A stretch of DNA of 64,000 bases from Marinomonas atlantica (GCF_001639725.1 NZ_LTAW01000005.1:186001-250000); one strand, 5' to 3'. Numbered from the stretch's first letter, positions 16,613 through 25,459 are shown. Numbers and translations: made by a program. Notes: a model not told the origin generated them from the sequence alone.

Positions 16613-18289
16613 TTATGCCACGTTTGCTTGCTCGTTGGCGCTGGCAACTTTTTGGTTTACAGTTGCTAGCACAGCTTGAATGGAGGCTGACACGATGTCG
16701 TTATCGATTGCGACGCCATTGAAGCGATCGCCATCAATATTGGCTTGAATATAAGCAATCGCTTGAGAGTCACTGCCATTTGTTAGTGCGTGCTCTTGGT
16801 ACTGTACGATGTCTACACGAATGCCAAAGTGACTGCTTAGCGCCGTTGTGAAAGCCGACAATGCGCCATTCCCTTCGCCCTCAATGCTGATAGAGCCATC
16901 TTTGTGCGTTAGTTCAGCGGTTACTGAGTCGTGATCTTTCTTGCTTAGCTCGTAGTTTCCTAAAGCATAAGGCGCGTTAGCCGTCATGAAGCTTTCTTCA
17001 AATAGGCGCTTCATGTCAGCAGATTTTACAACACCACCGTCTTCTTCAGAGAAGCGTTGAACAATAGGGCTAAGCTCAACTTGCAACCAACGAGGTAATG
17101 CTAAGCCGTACTCTTGCTCTAGTGCAAATGCAACGCCGCCTTTACCTGATTGGCTATTTACGCGGATGACTTCTTGGTAGCTGCGACCAACGTCCATAGG
17201 GTCAATTGGCAAGTAGGCAACATCCCATGCTTTATCTTCTGTTTGGTGGGCCAAGCACTTCTTAATCGCATCTTGGTGAGAGCCAGAGAATGCTGTGAAC
17301 ACCAATTCGCCAGCGTAAGGGTGGCGTGGATGAACGGGAAGCTGTGTGCATGACTGAACTACGCTGACAATACGGTCCATATCACCTAATGACAACTTAG
17401 GGTCAACACCTTGGCTGTACATGTTCATCGCAATGGTCACAACGTCCATGTTTCCGGTACGTTCGCCATTGCCTAACAATGTGCCTTCGATACGATCAGC
17501 ACCCGCCATTAAACCAAGCTCTGCAGCAGCAACGCCACAGCCACGGTCGTTATGTGTATGCAAGCTAACAATAATGCTTTCGCGGTTTTTAACATTACGG
17601 CAAAAGTATTCGATTTGGTCTGCAAAGCGGTTTGGCGTCGTCACTTCAACGGTAGCAGGTAAGTTAATAATGCACTTACGCTCAGGGGTCGGCTGCCACA
17701 CATCAATAACAGCATCACAAACTTCCACTGCGTAGTCTGTTTCAGTACCAGTGAAACTTTCTGGAGAATACTGAAAGACCCATTCTGTACCAGGGTTTTT
17801 CTCCGCATGGTCTTTAACGCACTGAGCGCCTTTTATCGCGATTTGCTTAATGCCTTCTTTGTCTAGGCGGAACACTTGTTCACGTTGAGTGGTCGACGTT
17901 GAGTTATAAACGTGAACAACGGCTTTTTTAGCACCTTTCAAAGATTCGTAGGTACGCTCGATTAACTCAGGTCGTGCTTGAGTCAATACTTGAATATATA
18001 CGTCATCAGGCACTTGGTCTTCTTCAACCAACCAGCGAACAAAATCAAAGTCTAATTGTGAAGCCGCAGGAAAGCCTACTTCGATTTCTTTAAAGCCTAC
18101 GTCAACAAGAAGTTTGAAGAATTCTTTCTTTTGTTCCACTGTCATCGGCTCAACCAATGCTTGGTTACCGTCACGCAGGTCTACACTTGCCCAAAGTGGT
18201 GCAGTGGTAATTTCTTGGTCTGGCCAAGTGCGATTTTCTAAGGCAACCGGTGTAAACGGACGATATTTAGTGTGATCAAAAGAACTCAT
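16613..18289 (-). CDS. leuA: 2-isopropylmalate synthase
   Basis: First enzyme of leucine synthesis: acetyl-CoA plus 2-oxoisovalerate gives 2-isopropylmalate. At 558 residues it belongs to the long bacterial-fungal type seen in pseudomonads and actinobacteria rather than the 520-residue enterobacterial type. The TIM barrel shows WASVDLRDGNQAL (metal-binding Asp), VGFPAAS, SLHTHNDRGCGVAA (metal His pair) and LLGNGERTGN. The C-terminal regulatory domain (about 430-550) carries GNGALSAF, normally used for leucine feedback. It is divergent from an Lrp-type regulator with 182 bp between, which suggests local control. Confidence 0.94.
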   Translation of the reverse strand: MSSFDHTKYRPFTPVALENRTWPDQEITTAPLWASVDLRDGNQALVEPMTVEQKKEFFKLLVDVGFKEIEVGFPAASQLDFDFVRWLVEEDQVPDDVYIQVLTQARPELIERTYESLKGAKKAVVHVYNSTSTTQREQVFRLDKEGIKQIAIKGAQCVKDHAEKNPGTEWVFQYSPESFTGTETDYAVEVCDAVIDVWQPTPERKCIINLPATVEVTTPNRFADQIEYFCRNVKNRESIIVSLHTHNDRGCGVAAAELGLMAGADRIEGTLLGNGERTGNMDVVTIAMNMYSQGVDPKLSLGDMDRIVSVVQSCTQLPVHPRHPYAGELVFTAFSGSHQDAIKKCLAHQTEDKAWDVAYLPIDPMDVGRSYQEVIRVNSQSGKGGVAFALEQEYGLALPRWLQVELSPIVQRFSEEDGGVVKSADMKRLFEESFMTANAPYALGNYELSKKDHDSVTAELTHKDGSISIEGEGNGALSAFTTALSSHFGIRVDIVQYQEHALTNGSDSQAIAYIQANIDGDRFNGVAIDNDIVSASIQAVLATVNQKVASANEQANVA

Positions 18290-18313
18290 ATTCTTTTCCT
18301 TCCATAAAATGAG

Positions 18314-18353
18314 TAGGCGGGTAGCCTATGTAGATTGAGATGCGGTTAGCATC
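18314..18353 (-). promoter_or_regulatory. Tandem small hairpins in the leuA leader
   Basis: On the minus strand GATGC-TAACC-GCATC (18353-18339) is followed ten bases later by TAGGC-TACCC-GCCTA (18328-18314), just before the leuA ribosome binding site. Both have 5-bp stems and 5-nt loops with similar loop sequence. No leucine-rich leader peptide is evident. Confidence 0.4.
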
Positions 18354-18471
18354 TTTCGACACAAATAGTGTAACCAAATTCTATCGGAAAATGATTGCGT
18401 TTTAACTATTAATTAAAGGTGTTTTTGGAATAAAATTGCTCAAATTGTTATTTTTTAAGTAGAGGCTGCTT

Positions 18472-18951
18472 ATGAAACTGGACTTGGATAAAATTGACGT
18501 GCGCATTTTGCAAGAATTGCAGCAAGATTCTAGCTTAACTAATCAAGATCTTGCTGATCGCGTCGGTCTTTCCCCCTCGCCTTGCCTACGTCGAGTGAAG
18601 GTCTTGGAAGAGAGTGGCATAATAGATCGAAAAGTAACTTTGTTAAAGCGTTCCGAACTTGGGCTCAAATTAACGGCTTACATTCAAATCAGCATGGATC
18701 GACATACACCGGACCGCTTCAGTGTTTTTGAAGAGCAAGTTAATTCTTTCCCCGAGGTGCGTACTTGTAATTTGGTTACAGGACAAAATTGTGATTATTT
18801 ACTTGAAGTTGTGGTCGAGGATATGGAGGATTACCACGATTTTCTGTTAGGGCAGTTAACTCGTATTCCTGGAGTGAGCGGTGTGCAGTCAAGCTTCTTA
18901 TTACGTAGCGTGAAAGAGAATACCTCTTTGCCATTAGGACACTTAATTTAG
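18472..18951 (+). CDS. Lrp/AsnC-family transcriptional regulator
   Basis: 159-residue regulator. The N-terminal helix-turn-helix (residues 5-50: DKIDVRILQELQQDSSLTNQ, then SPSPCLRRVKVLEE) is followed by the RAM/AsnC ligand domain (about 70-145). It has the Lrp-type pattern but is divergent enough that I would not call it Lrp itself. Divergent orientation to leuA suggests that it senses an amino acid, perhaps a branched-chain one, and controls leuA; this is inference from position only. Confidence 0.85.
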   Translation: MKLDLDKIDVRILQELQQDSSLTNQDLADRVGLSPSPCLRRVKVLEESGIIDRKVTLLKRSELGLKLTAYIQISMDRHTPDRFSVFEEQVNSFPEVRTCNLVTGQNCDYLLEVVVEDMEDYHDFLLGQLTRIPGVSGVQSSFLLRSVKENTSLPLGHLI

Positions 18952-19028
18952 TTTTCCTTACTCAGGGGGTTGAAAACACTTTATAATGCTCGCATATAGA
19001 GCATAATTTTTGTAAGAGAGCAGTATCA

Positions 19029-19634
19029 ATGGATCAATTAACGGTTAAACGTCGAGTAGTGATTCCGGTGCGAGCTGGCGACGTCATGGCCGAATTCATT
19101 TCTTTTAATGGCGATGAAAGCGGTAAAGAGCATATTGCTATTTCATTTGCAGGCACAACGACAGAGAAAAATGACATACCGCTTGTGCGTCTTCATTCAG
19201 AATGTTTGACCGGCGATGTATTCGGTTCCGGACGTTGTGATTGTGGAGAGCAATTGGATGAGGCGATTGATCGCATTAACGTCGAGGGAGGTTACATTCT
19301 GTATTTGCGTCAAGAAGGGCGTGGCATTGGTTTGTATGCAAAGTTGGATGCTTATGCATTACAAGATCAAGGTTACGATACTTATGAAGCAAATGAAATG
19401 TTGCACCTACCTGATGATGGACGAGATTTTTCTATAGCAGCGCGCATGCTTCAGGCATTAGGTGTGGAGAAGGTTCGTCTTTTGACTAATAACCCCGATA
19501 AAGCAGAACAGCTTACGCACAATGAGATTAATGTGACGGAGTTAGTGCCCACGGCTGTCCATGTGAATCAGCACAATCGTAATTACTTAGAAGCAAAAGC
19601 TCGTCGTAAACACCACACATTGAAGTTTGATTGA
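19029..19634 (+). CDS. ribA: GTP cyclohydrolase II
   Basis: 201-residue enzyme that opens the imidazole ring of GTP in the first step of riboflavin synthesis. The zinc site is complete: [18 protein letters not shown] supplies Cys59, Cys70 and Cys72. The catalytic segment [13 protein letters not shown] and the C-terminal [12 protein letters not shown] and [10 protein letters not shown] are present. It is a monofunctional RibA without an N-terminal RibB domain, of E. coli length. No FMN riboswitch is apparent in the short upstream region. It is flanked by a terminator. Confidence 0.95.
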   Translation: MDQLTVKRRVVIPVRAGDVMAEFISFNGDESGKEHIAISFAGTTTEKNDIPLVRLHSECLTGDVFGSGRCDCGEQLDEAIDRINVEGGYILYLRQEGRGIGLYAKLDAYALQDQGYDTYEANEMLHLPDDGRDFSIAARMLQALGVEKVRLLTNNPDKAEQLTHNEINVTELVPTAVHVNQHNRNYLEAKARRKHHTLKFD

Positions 19635-19650
19635 GTCAATTAATTTAAGC

Positions 19651-19684
19651 ATTTAAAAAGGGAGCGTTAGCTCCCTTTTTAAAT
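19651..19684 (+). terminator. Bidirectional terminator between ribA and the helicase gene
   Basis: A perfect 15-bp inverted repeat around loop GTTA with core GGGAGC and T runs on both strands. It serves convergent ribA and the DEAD-box gene. Confidence 0.88.
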
Positions 19685-19706
19685 GCTGGATATGAAGGGT
19701 GAAAGG

Positions 19707-20939
19707 TTATTTCTTTTTCTTAACCTTTTTGGCTACGGTCGCCTTTTTAGGGCTTGGTTTCTTTTTGCCTTTCGTCAAACTTGGCGATCTGATTTTGGTC
19801 TTAGGTTCCATGCCAGCAATCTTGCTAAAAGAAATTGGCGCTTGCATGTAGCGTTGAATTTTTTCCATCATCGGCAAATCATGAATATCTACTAACGAAT
19901 AGCACTCGCCTGGATTGCCTTCGCGTGACGCTCGACCTGCGCGGTGAACATAGGAGTCAGCACGGCGTGGCAAGCGTACGTTAATGACTGTGTTTATCTC
20001 AGGGAGATCAATGCCTCGAGCTGCAACGTCGGTTGCTACTAGAACTTGCAAACGACCTTTCTTCATTTGCTTCAAGTGGTCATTACGATCGCTTTGCTTC
20101 ATTTCGCCATGAAGGCCATCGCAGCGAAAACCCCACTTACGAATACGTTGTACCCAAACGTCAACATGGTCTCGATTGGAAACAAAGATAACGGCTTGTT
20201 GAACGCGCTCTTGACTTACAAGGTGCTTCAAAAGAGCTTCTTTGTGAGAATCATCATCTACACGAAAGGCTACTTGTTTGATCTGAGTTGGTACATTGCG
20301 CGGTGAGTCAGTCAACTGAATGATTTCAGATTCTTCTCGCAATAAAGACTTTGCAAATCGCCCCATTTTCTCGCCATCTATAGTAGCAGAGAACATGAGA
20401 GTTTGATGATCAGGTAATTGTTTTGAAAGGTGTCGAACGGTATCAATAAATCCCATGTCTAGCATGCGGTCCGCTTCATCAATTACTAGCATTGAGGTAT
20501 CACTAAAATCCATCCAGCCTTTTTCGTCAAGCTCAACTAAACGACCCGGTGTTGCAACAAGAATGTCGCAAGTCTCACTAAGTTGCTGTTGTTGCATGCC
20601 GTAAGGCGTGCCGCCAACTATTAACTGCAACTTAATACGTGTATGAGTAAGCAGTTGTTCAAATACTTGAAATATTTGTCGCGCTAATTCACGACTTGGT
20701 GCAAGCACTAGTGCCTTAGGGGCAAGAGTTGAGTCTTCGCCACGATCTAATATGTGTTGTACAACAGGCGCAGCGAAGGCAATGGTTTTACCTGTACCTG
20801 TTTCGGCACAAGCAAGGATGTCTTGTGCGTCCATAGCCAATGGAATGGCGTGCTCTTGTATTGGTGTCGGCTCACTCAGGCCCATCTCTTCAATGGCTTG
20901 TGTGATAGTAAAATCCAGATCTAATTCGGAAAAGGACAT
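19707..20939 (-). CDS. DEAD-box ATP-dependent RNA helicase, SrmB-like
   Basis: 410-residue RNA helicase. Motifs in order: Q-motif region (TPIQEHAI), I AETGTGKT, Ia PSRELA, Ib TPGR, II VIDEADRMLD, III SAT, IV IFVSNRD, V ARGID and VI HRAGRASR. The C-terminal tail is short and very basic (Lys-rich, about 370-410), which would bind rRNA. The region after motif VI (DIHDLPMMEKIQRYMQAPI) recalls SrmB, a large-subunit assembly helicase. The ATG at 20939 is preferred over an upstream in-frame ATG because GAGAG is well placed and the family Q-motif phenylalanine then lies near the N-terminus. Confidence 0.88.
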   Translation of the reverse strand: MSFSELDLDFTITQAIEEMGLSEPTPIQEHAIPLAMDAQDILACAETGTGKTIAFAAPVVQHILDRGEDSTLAPKALVLAPSRELARQIFQVFEQLLTHTRIKLQLIVGGTPYGMQQQQLSETCDILVATPGRLVELDEKGWMDFSDTSMLVIDEADRMLDMGFIDTVRHLSKQLPDHQTLMFSATIDGEKMGRFAKSLLREESEIIQLTDSPRNVPTQIKQVAFRVDDDSHKEALLKHLVSQERVQQAVIFVSNRDHVDVWVQRIRKWGFRCDGLHGEMKQSDRNDHLKQMKKGRLQVLVATDVAARGIDLPEINTVINVRLPRRADSYVHRAGRASREGNPGECYSLVDIHDLPMMEKIQRYMQAPISFSKIAGMEPKTKIRSPSLTKGKKKPSPKKATVAKKVKKKK

Positions 20940-21095
20940 GTATGCTCTCAAATGAAACGTAAATTGTGCCGTGATTGTACCATTGTCCGTTTCAATCCGT
21001 TGGTTTCTTTCATTTAATTTCAATAAATAGTGATAGTCATTAGACCGATTTTAGGGAATGAAATAAAATAGCGGAAATTATAGAGGCTTGTACCC

Positions 21096-21650
21096 ATGCA
21101 TTTAAGCGAAGAGTTAGTTGTTGAGCAAACCCAAAATTGGGTACGTTCATTCATAGTCGATATGAATGTTTGTCCATTTGCTAAACGTGAGGTTGATCGC
21201 GGTACAGTTCGATATGTTGTGATTCGTTCGCGACAGCCTAACGTAGCATTAGAAGAGTTGATGGCTGAAATTGACTGGCTTGATCAGCACCCTGAAGCCG
21301 AAACAACATTGATGATTTTCCCTACTTTGTTTTCGGATTTTTTGAGCTACTTAGACTTTGTCGACGATTCAGAACAACTCATGTTTGATCAAGAGTGTGA
21401 GGGTGTTTATCAATTAGCTACCTTTCATCCGAAGTATTGTTTTGCAGGGACGGAAGAAGATGATGTATCAAATTACACCAACCGCTCGCCGTATCCGATG
21501 CTGCATATTTTAAGAGAAGCCAGCTTGGAAAAAGCCATTGAGTTTTATGGTGATACGGCCGAAATTCCTGAGCGAAATATTAAGCTTATGGAAGAAACAG
21601 GCCATGAAGCGCTGGCGAAGCTAATACAGCAATGCATGGTCCAGCCATAA
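21096..21650 (+). CDS. DUF1415 family protein
   Basis: 184-residue conserved protein of unknown function. The family hallmarks are visible: an N-terminal QNWVRSFIVDMNVCPFAKRE with a conserved Cys, a central F-P-T-LFSDFLSYL segment, and FHPKYCFAGTEEDDVSN followed by TNRSPYPMLHILREASLEKA. No signal peptide or membrane segment is present, so it is probably cytosolic. The conserved Cys, Asp and Arg residues hint at an enzyme, but no reaction is known to me. It stands alone, divergent from the DEAD-box gene. Confidence 0.85.
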   Translation: MHLSEELVVEQTQNWVRSFIVDMNVCPFAKREVDRGTVRYVVIRSRQPNVALEELMAEIDWLDQHPEAETTLMIFPTLFSDFLSYLDFVDDSEQLMFDQECEGVYQLATFHPKYCFAGTEEDDVSNYTNRSPYPMLHILREASLEKAIEFYGDTAEIPERNIKLMEETGHEALAKLIQQCMVQP

Positions 21651-21717
21651 GAGACGTTTTAATTTTATAAGTGCGCGTGTATAGTGCGCGACCTTAACCA
21701 ACCCCCTTGGAGTAAAT

Positions 21718-22554
21718 ATGCCAACCAATATAGGACGCATGAATTGCTTGCGCGTAGTCAAAGAGAAAGATTTCGGTGTCTATCTCGATGCTGAGCAGTT
21801 AGGTGAAATTTTGTTACCAAAACGCTATGTACCTAATGGTCTTCGTGTTGGCGATGATGTGGATGTTTTTGTTTACTTGGATTCCGAAGATGAACTGATT
21901 GCCACAACTTTAGTTCCTAAGGTTCAGGTCGGTGAATTTGCGGCATTGCGTGCTATAGCGGTTAACCAAGTGGGGGCTTTCTTCGATTGGGGCTTGGCAA
22001 AAGATCTTTTAGTGCCCTTTAGTCAGCAGAAAACCCGAGTTGAAGAAGGACAGGTTCATTTACTGTTTGTATACTTGGATCAAATTACGAATCGCATTGT
22101 TGCTACAACAAAAGTCGATCCACTGCTGAATCGTCAAGAGCCGGAATATCGTACTGGAGAGCAGGTAGACATTATTGTTGGCGATCGCACGGATATTGGT
22201 TATAAGTGCATTATTGATAGTCGCTATTGGGGCGTTCTTTTCTTTCAAGATCTTGTTGGGCGTGTATACAAAGGCGACCACATGAAAGCTTACATAAAAC
22301 GCGTGCGTGAAGATGGTAAGATCGACCTAAGTTTGCAGCAAACGGGCTACAAAAAGGTCGTTACAATCTTAGACCAGATTATGGAGCACTTGGAGAAAAA
22401 TGAAGGTGAAATGCATTTGACCGATAAGAGTGCGCCTGATGAAATCTTTAAAGAATTTAAAGTAAGTAAGGCGACTTTCAAAAAAGCACTGGGCGCTTTA
22501 TATAAAGACCAGAAAATCAATCTTGGGAAAGACAAAATCACGCTGAAAAAATAA
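21718..22554 (+). CDS. S1-like RNA-binding protein, CvfB/YitL family
   Basis: 278-residue cytosolic protein made of consecutive S1-like OB folds (about 1-65, 70-135 and 145-215) plus a C-terminal winged-helix-like segment (about 225-278: DEIFKEFKVSKATFKKALGA). This is the architecture of CvfB of Gram-positive bacteria, an RNA-binding regulator of virulence factors, and of its proteobacterial homologues. The segment AFFDWGLAKDLLVPFSQQ is characteristic. No target can be inferred here. It converges on the ketopantoate-reductase-like gene, with a terminator overlapping the end of the latter. Confidence 0.85.
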   Translation: MPTNIGRMNCLRVVKEKDFGVYLDAEQLGEILLPKRYVPNGLRVGDDVDVFVYLDSEDELIATTLVPKVQVGEFAALRAIAVNQVGAFFDWGLAKDLLVPFSQQKTRVEEGQVHLLFVYLDQITNRIVATTKVDPLLNRQEPEYRTGEQVDIIVGDRTDIGYKCIIDSRYWGVLFFQDLVGRVYKGDHMKAYIKRVREDGKIDLSLQQTGYKKVVTILDQIMEHLEKNEGEMHLTDKSAPDEIFKEFKVSKATFKKALGALYKDQKINLGKDKITLKK

Positions 22555-22580
22555 ACTAAACGGCGTTGTTGGTTTTGATT

Positions 22581-22615
22581 AAAAGCTCCTAAAATTGACT
22601 TAGGAGCTTTTTTTT
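22581..22615 (+). terminator. Terminator overlapping the end of the convergent reductase gene
   Basis: AAAAGCTCCTAA (22581-22592) pairs perfectly with TTAGGAGCTTTT (22600-22611), followed by more T. The stem includes the stop codon (22589-22591) of the minus-strand gene. Confidence 0.88.
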
Positions 22616-23539
22616 GTGGTCTTCTAAATGAGCGGTATCATTCAATGCCGCGTAAAACGCGTCTTGAATGGGGGTGACGCTTTTGGGGGTTTCTCGGTGG
22701 AAAAAGCCAGAAATGTACTCATTTTCAGTTTGACGAATGTTACGAATGTCTTCATACATTGAAGAACAGTTCATCGCAGTGAGTCGAGCAACATTGGCAA
22801 TACGTCTGTGTAAATGCTCGGCTGTGATATCTTCTACGAGCAGTTTAAAGCGAAATTCCTCACAATGCATAGCGTTTGCCAATTCATCCACAGCCGCATC
22901 AAAGATGGGACGAATGGGTTCTTCTAACACTTCCCCATTTCTAATAGAAAAAATAGCGGTGAGCGGGTTGATGACTGCATTTACGGCAAGCTTTTCAATC
23001 AAACGGCGCTCAATGTTTCGACTTTGTACGTCTGGAAAAGGGAAGTCAGTGCCGAATATATTGTCGTCCTGCTCCTTCAATAGGCCGAAAAAGCTGTCAC
23101 CGTCTCCGGTCTTTTTTACTCGACTACTATTGAGCTTTAGGGCACCTTCACTGGTAATACCTGCCCATAAATTTTGATGCTTTTTAAGGTGAGGGATTAG
23201 ATCCTGCTGTGCTCCCAAGCCGTTGCAAAGTGTCGCAATTAATCCACGTTTCTTTGTGTGCTTGCGAACATCAAGGTAGGCAGCGACCAGATCAAAAGCT
23301 TTGGTGCAAAGCAAAGTCTTAGTGTATTTTCCTTCTAGTTGGTCAAGGCTAATAAACTCAATATCACTTTGTGTGTTGCGAGTATTGCCTTCTTCATCTA
23401 CGTCCTCGAGATTAAGAGGGTCGTTAGGGATGTCGCTGCGGCACAACACGGTCACCCGTTCGCCATGTTGTCGTAACTTGCTCGCCCAAAGTAAGCCGAT
23501 CGCTCCATTACCGACAACTAACCACGCATCTTTTGTCAT
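22589..23539 (-). CDS. 2-dehydropantoate 2-reductase family protein (PanE/ApbA-like)
   Basis: 316-residue NADPH-dependent reductase. The Rossmann glycine motif is VVGNGAIGLLWASKL, and CTKAFD and LCNGLGAQ follow, with the catalytic-domain segment KLAVNAVINPLTAI and the NCSSMYEDI substrate region. These match ketopantoate reductase of the pantothenate pathway. The length is slightly above E. coli PanE, and ketopantoate reductases have many paralogues, so panE is likely but not certain. Its last codons lie inside the shared terminator. Confidence 0.82.
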   Translation of the reverse strand: MTKDAWLVVGNGAIGLLWASKLRQHGERVTVLCRSDIPNDPLNLEDVDEEGNTRNTQSDIEFISLDQLEGKYTKTLLCTKAFDLVAAYLDVRKHTKKRGLIATLCNGLGAQQDLIPHLKKHQNLWAGITSEGALKLNSSRVKKTGDGDSFFGLLKEQDDNIFGTDFPFPDVQSRNIERRLIEKLAVNAVINPLTAIFSIRNGEVLEEPIRPIFDAAVDELANAMHCEEFRFKLLVEDITAEHLHRRIANVARLTAMNCSSMYEDIRNIRQTENEYISGFFHRETPKSVTPIQDAFYAALNDTAHLEDHKKKLLSQF

Positions 23540-23623
23540 TTAAGCCTCGTACTTGAAGTTTTTTAACATTAAGCCTGCTATTATGCCGCCCCAAAGAGTA
23601 AATATCGAATGGAGGAGGCCGTC

Positions 23624-24109
23624 ATGCCATCTTTTGACATTGTTTCTGAATTAAATTGGCACGAAGTAACGAATGCCGTAGACCAATCTAATCGTGAAGT
23701 AACGACACGCTACGACTTTAAGGGCGTTGATGCAAGTTTCGCGATCAAAGATAAGCAAGCTGTTGTGCTTGAGGCGAAGGCTGAAATGCAGTTAAACCAA
23801 ATGATGGATATTTTAAGCCAAAAGTTGGTTAACCGTGGTATCGATCTAAAAACCATAGAACGTGGCCCAATCGTTGAAGGTAATTTACGCGCTACACAAG
23901 AGATCAAGCTCAAAGAAGGTGTGGATCAAGCGGAAGCGAAGAAAATCGTTAAAATTATCAAAGACAGCAAAATCAAAGTGCAGACACAAGTTCAAGGCGA
24001 GCAGCTGCGTGTAACGGGTAAGAAGCGTGATGAATTGCAGCAAGTGATGCAGTTACTGCGTGGTGCTGACTTGGAACTGCCTGTTCAGTTTAATAATTTC
24101 CGAGACTAA
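23624..24109 (+). CDS. YajQ family nucleotide-binding protein
   Basis: 161-residue cytosolic protein of the YajQ family, reported in related bacteria to bind cyclic-di-GMP and also nucleic acids. Two ferredoxin-like repeats are recognisable; the start MPSFDIVSELNWHEVTNAVD and the ending LPVQFNNFRD are strictly typical. The ATG at 23624 is chosen over one 15 bp upstream, because GGAGGAGG lies immediately before it and the protein then has the standard length. It adds to the c-di-GMP-related genes of this window. Confidence 0.9.
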   Translation: MPSFDIVSELNWHEVTNAVDQSNREVTTRYDFKGVDASFAIKDKQAVVLEAKAEMQLNQMMDILSQKLVNRGIDLKTIERGPIVEGNLRATQEIKLKEGVDQAEAKKIVKIIKDSKIKVQTQVQGEQLRVTGKKRDELQQVMQLLRGADLELPVQFNNFRD

Positions 24110-24133
24110 CTCGATGATTCAGGAATGAGAAAC

Positions 24134-24158
24134 AAGAGGCGCTTAATGTGCCTCTTTT
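24134..24158 (+). terminator. Terminator between yajQ and the convergent ATL gene
   Basis: A 9-bp stem AAGAGGCGC / GTGCCTCTT with loop TTAAT, then TTT. It overlaps the last codons of the minus-strand gene. Confidence 0.75.
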
Positions 24159-24454
24159 TGTATGAGTCTCTGTCCAGATATCTGCCAACCTTCATTTTCA
24201 AGGCGAGACTTTTGACGAAAATACGCATCAGAATTTTCATTAAAGCTGATGCGCTGTTTGCTGTTAATAACTCTATGCCACGGAATGTTTGTGTCGTTAG
24301 GGAGTTGCTTTAAAATTCGAGCCACTAGGCGCGCGTATCGCGCATTGCCTGCTTGCTTTGCCAATTCACCGTATGAAATGACATCTCCGCTAGGTAAGTG
24401 TGCAAGAATAAATAGAACTTGAACTTTAAATGCTTCGGTCTCTTGATTCGCCAA
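24143..24454 (-). CDS. Alkyltransferase-like (ATL) DNA-repair protein
   Basis: 103-residue protein that is only the DNA-binding domain of O6-alkylguanine-DNA alkyltransferase. The reactive Cys of the PCHRV active site is Trp here (PWHRVI, Trp59), the defining change of ATL proteins. These bind O6-alkylguanine without repairing it and recruit nucleotide-excision repair. The helix-turn-helix (PSGDVISYGELAKQAGNARY) with the arginine finger region (YARLVARIL) is retained. It matches E. coli YbaZ/Atl in size and motif. Convergent with yajQ. Confidence 0.88.
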   Translation of the reverse strand: MANQETEAFKVQVLFILAHLPSGDVISYGELAKQAGNARYARLVARILKQLPNDTNIPWHRVINSKQRISFNENSDAYFRQKSRLENEGWQISGQRLIQKEAH

Positions 24455-24502
24455 AAAACACCCTTAAATAGTCATCATACAAACAGAGAAAAGAAGGTTA
24501 AC

Positions 24503-25000
24503 ATGCGTTTTGCATTATTGCTGTTTATTCTAGTTCCTATTGTTGAACTAAGCGTTTTGATCCAAGTTGGATCTAAAATCGGTAGTTTTACAACGATTGC
24601 CTTGGTGTTTCTAACTGCCATCATTGGTGTGACATTGATCCGTCGTCAAGGTTTTGCTACGTCCATGAAAGCGCAAGAGAAGATGCGTCGTGGAGAGTTG
24701 CCAGCTTCTGAAATGGCCGAAGGGATTATGTTGGCGTTTGCTGGTGTTTGTCTTTTAATTCCTGGTTTTGTAACGGATGCGCTTGGTGCATTGCTTTTGA
24801 TTACACCGTTTCGTCAGGCAGTTGCCGCTAGGGTGTCGTTAGATTTTCTCAAAAACCGTATGAACATGCGTGCTCAATGGAGCCAACGTGATGCGAATGG
24901 TAATTTTACTCAAGGCAACATTATTGAAGGTGATTATCAGCCAGAGTCAGAGAAAAATGATTCAAAACCAGAAAAAAACGATCATATCGAGAAAAAATAG
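24503..25000 (+). CDS. fxsA: FxsA family membrane protein
   Basis: 165-residue inner-membrane protein related to FxsA, which in E. coli relieves F-plasmid exclusion of phage T7 when overproduced. It has hydrophobic segments at about 3-20, 25-42 and 75-100, then a hydrophilic cytoplasmic tail ending in Lys and Glu residues. The start at 24503 has GAAGG well placed; the upstream in-frame ATG would add 28 atypical residues and overlap the divergent ATL gene. As in many gammaproteobacteria it lies immediately before groES. Confidence 0.88.
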   Translation: MRFALLLFILVPIVELSVLIQVGSKIGSFTTIALVFLTAIIGVTLIRRQGFATSMKAQEKMRRGELPASEMAEGIMLAFAGVCLLIPGFVTDALGALLLITPFRQAVAARVSLDFLKNRMNMRAQWSQRDANGNFTQGNIIEGDYQPESEKNDSKPEKNDHIEKK

Positions 25001-25012
25001 TTCATGTTGGCC

Positions 25013-25040
25013 CTTGAAAAATTCCTAGGCAACCACATTA
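25013..25040 (+). promoter_or_regulatory. Sigma32-type heat-shock promoter of groES-groEL
   Basis: CTTGAAA (25013-25019), a 13-nt spacer, then CCACATTA (25033-25040), close to the sigma32 consensus CTTGAAA / CCCCATnT. It lies about 90 bp before groES. Confidence 0.8.
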
Positions 25041-25058
25041 ACGAACTCGATAACGAAT

Positions 25059-25100
25059 CCCACCAGAAGAGTGGGGCTAATCCGGCCAGGGGAGTCCTGG
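25059..25100 (+). promoter_or_regulatory. groES 5' leader hairpins
   Basis: Two small GC-rich hairpins, CCCAC/GTGGG (25059-25075) and CCAGG/CCTGG (25086-25100), in the leader between the heat-shock promoter and the ribosome binding site. They may affect mRNA stability; no thermosensor pairing with the ribosome binding site is obvious. Confidence 0.4.
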
Positions 25101-25128
25101 TATTGATTAACTTTGGAGATATAGATCA

Positions 25129-25419
25129 ATGAATATTCGTCCTTTGCACGATCGCGTCGTTGTTCGCCGTAAAGAAGAAGAAACAACAACTGCGTCTGGT
25201 ATCGTTCTGCCAGGTTCTGCTGCAGAAAAACCTACTCAGGGTGAAGTTTTGGCTGTGGGCACGGGTCGTATTCAATCGAATGGTGATGTGCAAGCATTAG
25301 CTGTTAAGGTTGGTGACACTGTGTTGTTTGGCCAATATTCAGGTCAATCCGTTAAGCTAAACGGAGAAGAGTTACTGATCATGAAAGAAGATGAAATCTA
25401 CGGCGTAATTGAAGCCTAA
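25129..25419 (+). CDS. groES: Co-chaperonin GroES
   Basis: 96-residue co-chaperonin forming the heptameric lid of GroEL. The sequence starts [18 protein letters not shown], has the mobile loop ([16 protein letters not shown], residues about 19-34) that contacts GroEL, and ends in [11 protein letters not shown]. First gene of the groESL operon behind a sigma32-like promoter; groEL follows after 58 bp. Confidence 0.98.
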   Translation: MNIRPLHDRVVVRRKEEETTTASGIVLPGSAAEKPTQGEVLAVGTGRIQSNGDVQALAVKVGDTVLFGQYSGQSVKLNGEELLIMKEDEIYGVIEA

Positions 25420-25459
25420 GTCTTGTTTCTGATTAATCAACGATTAGCAAAATTAATAA

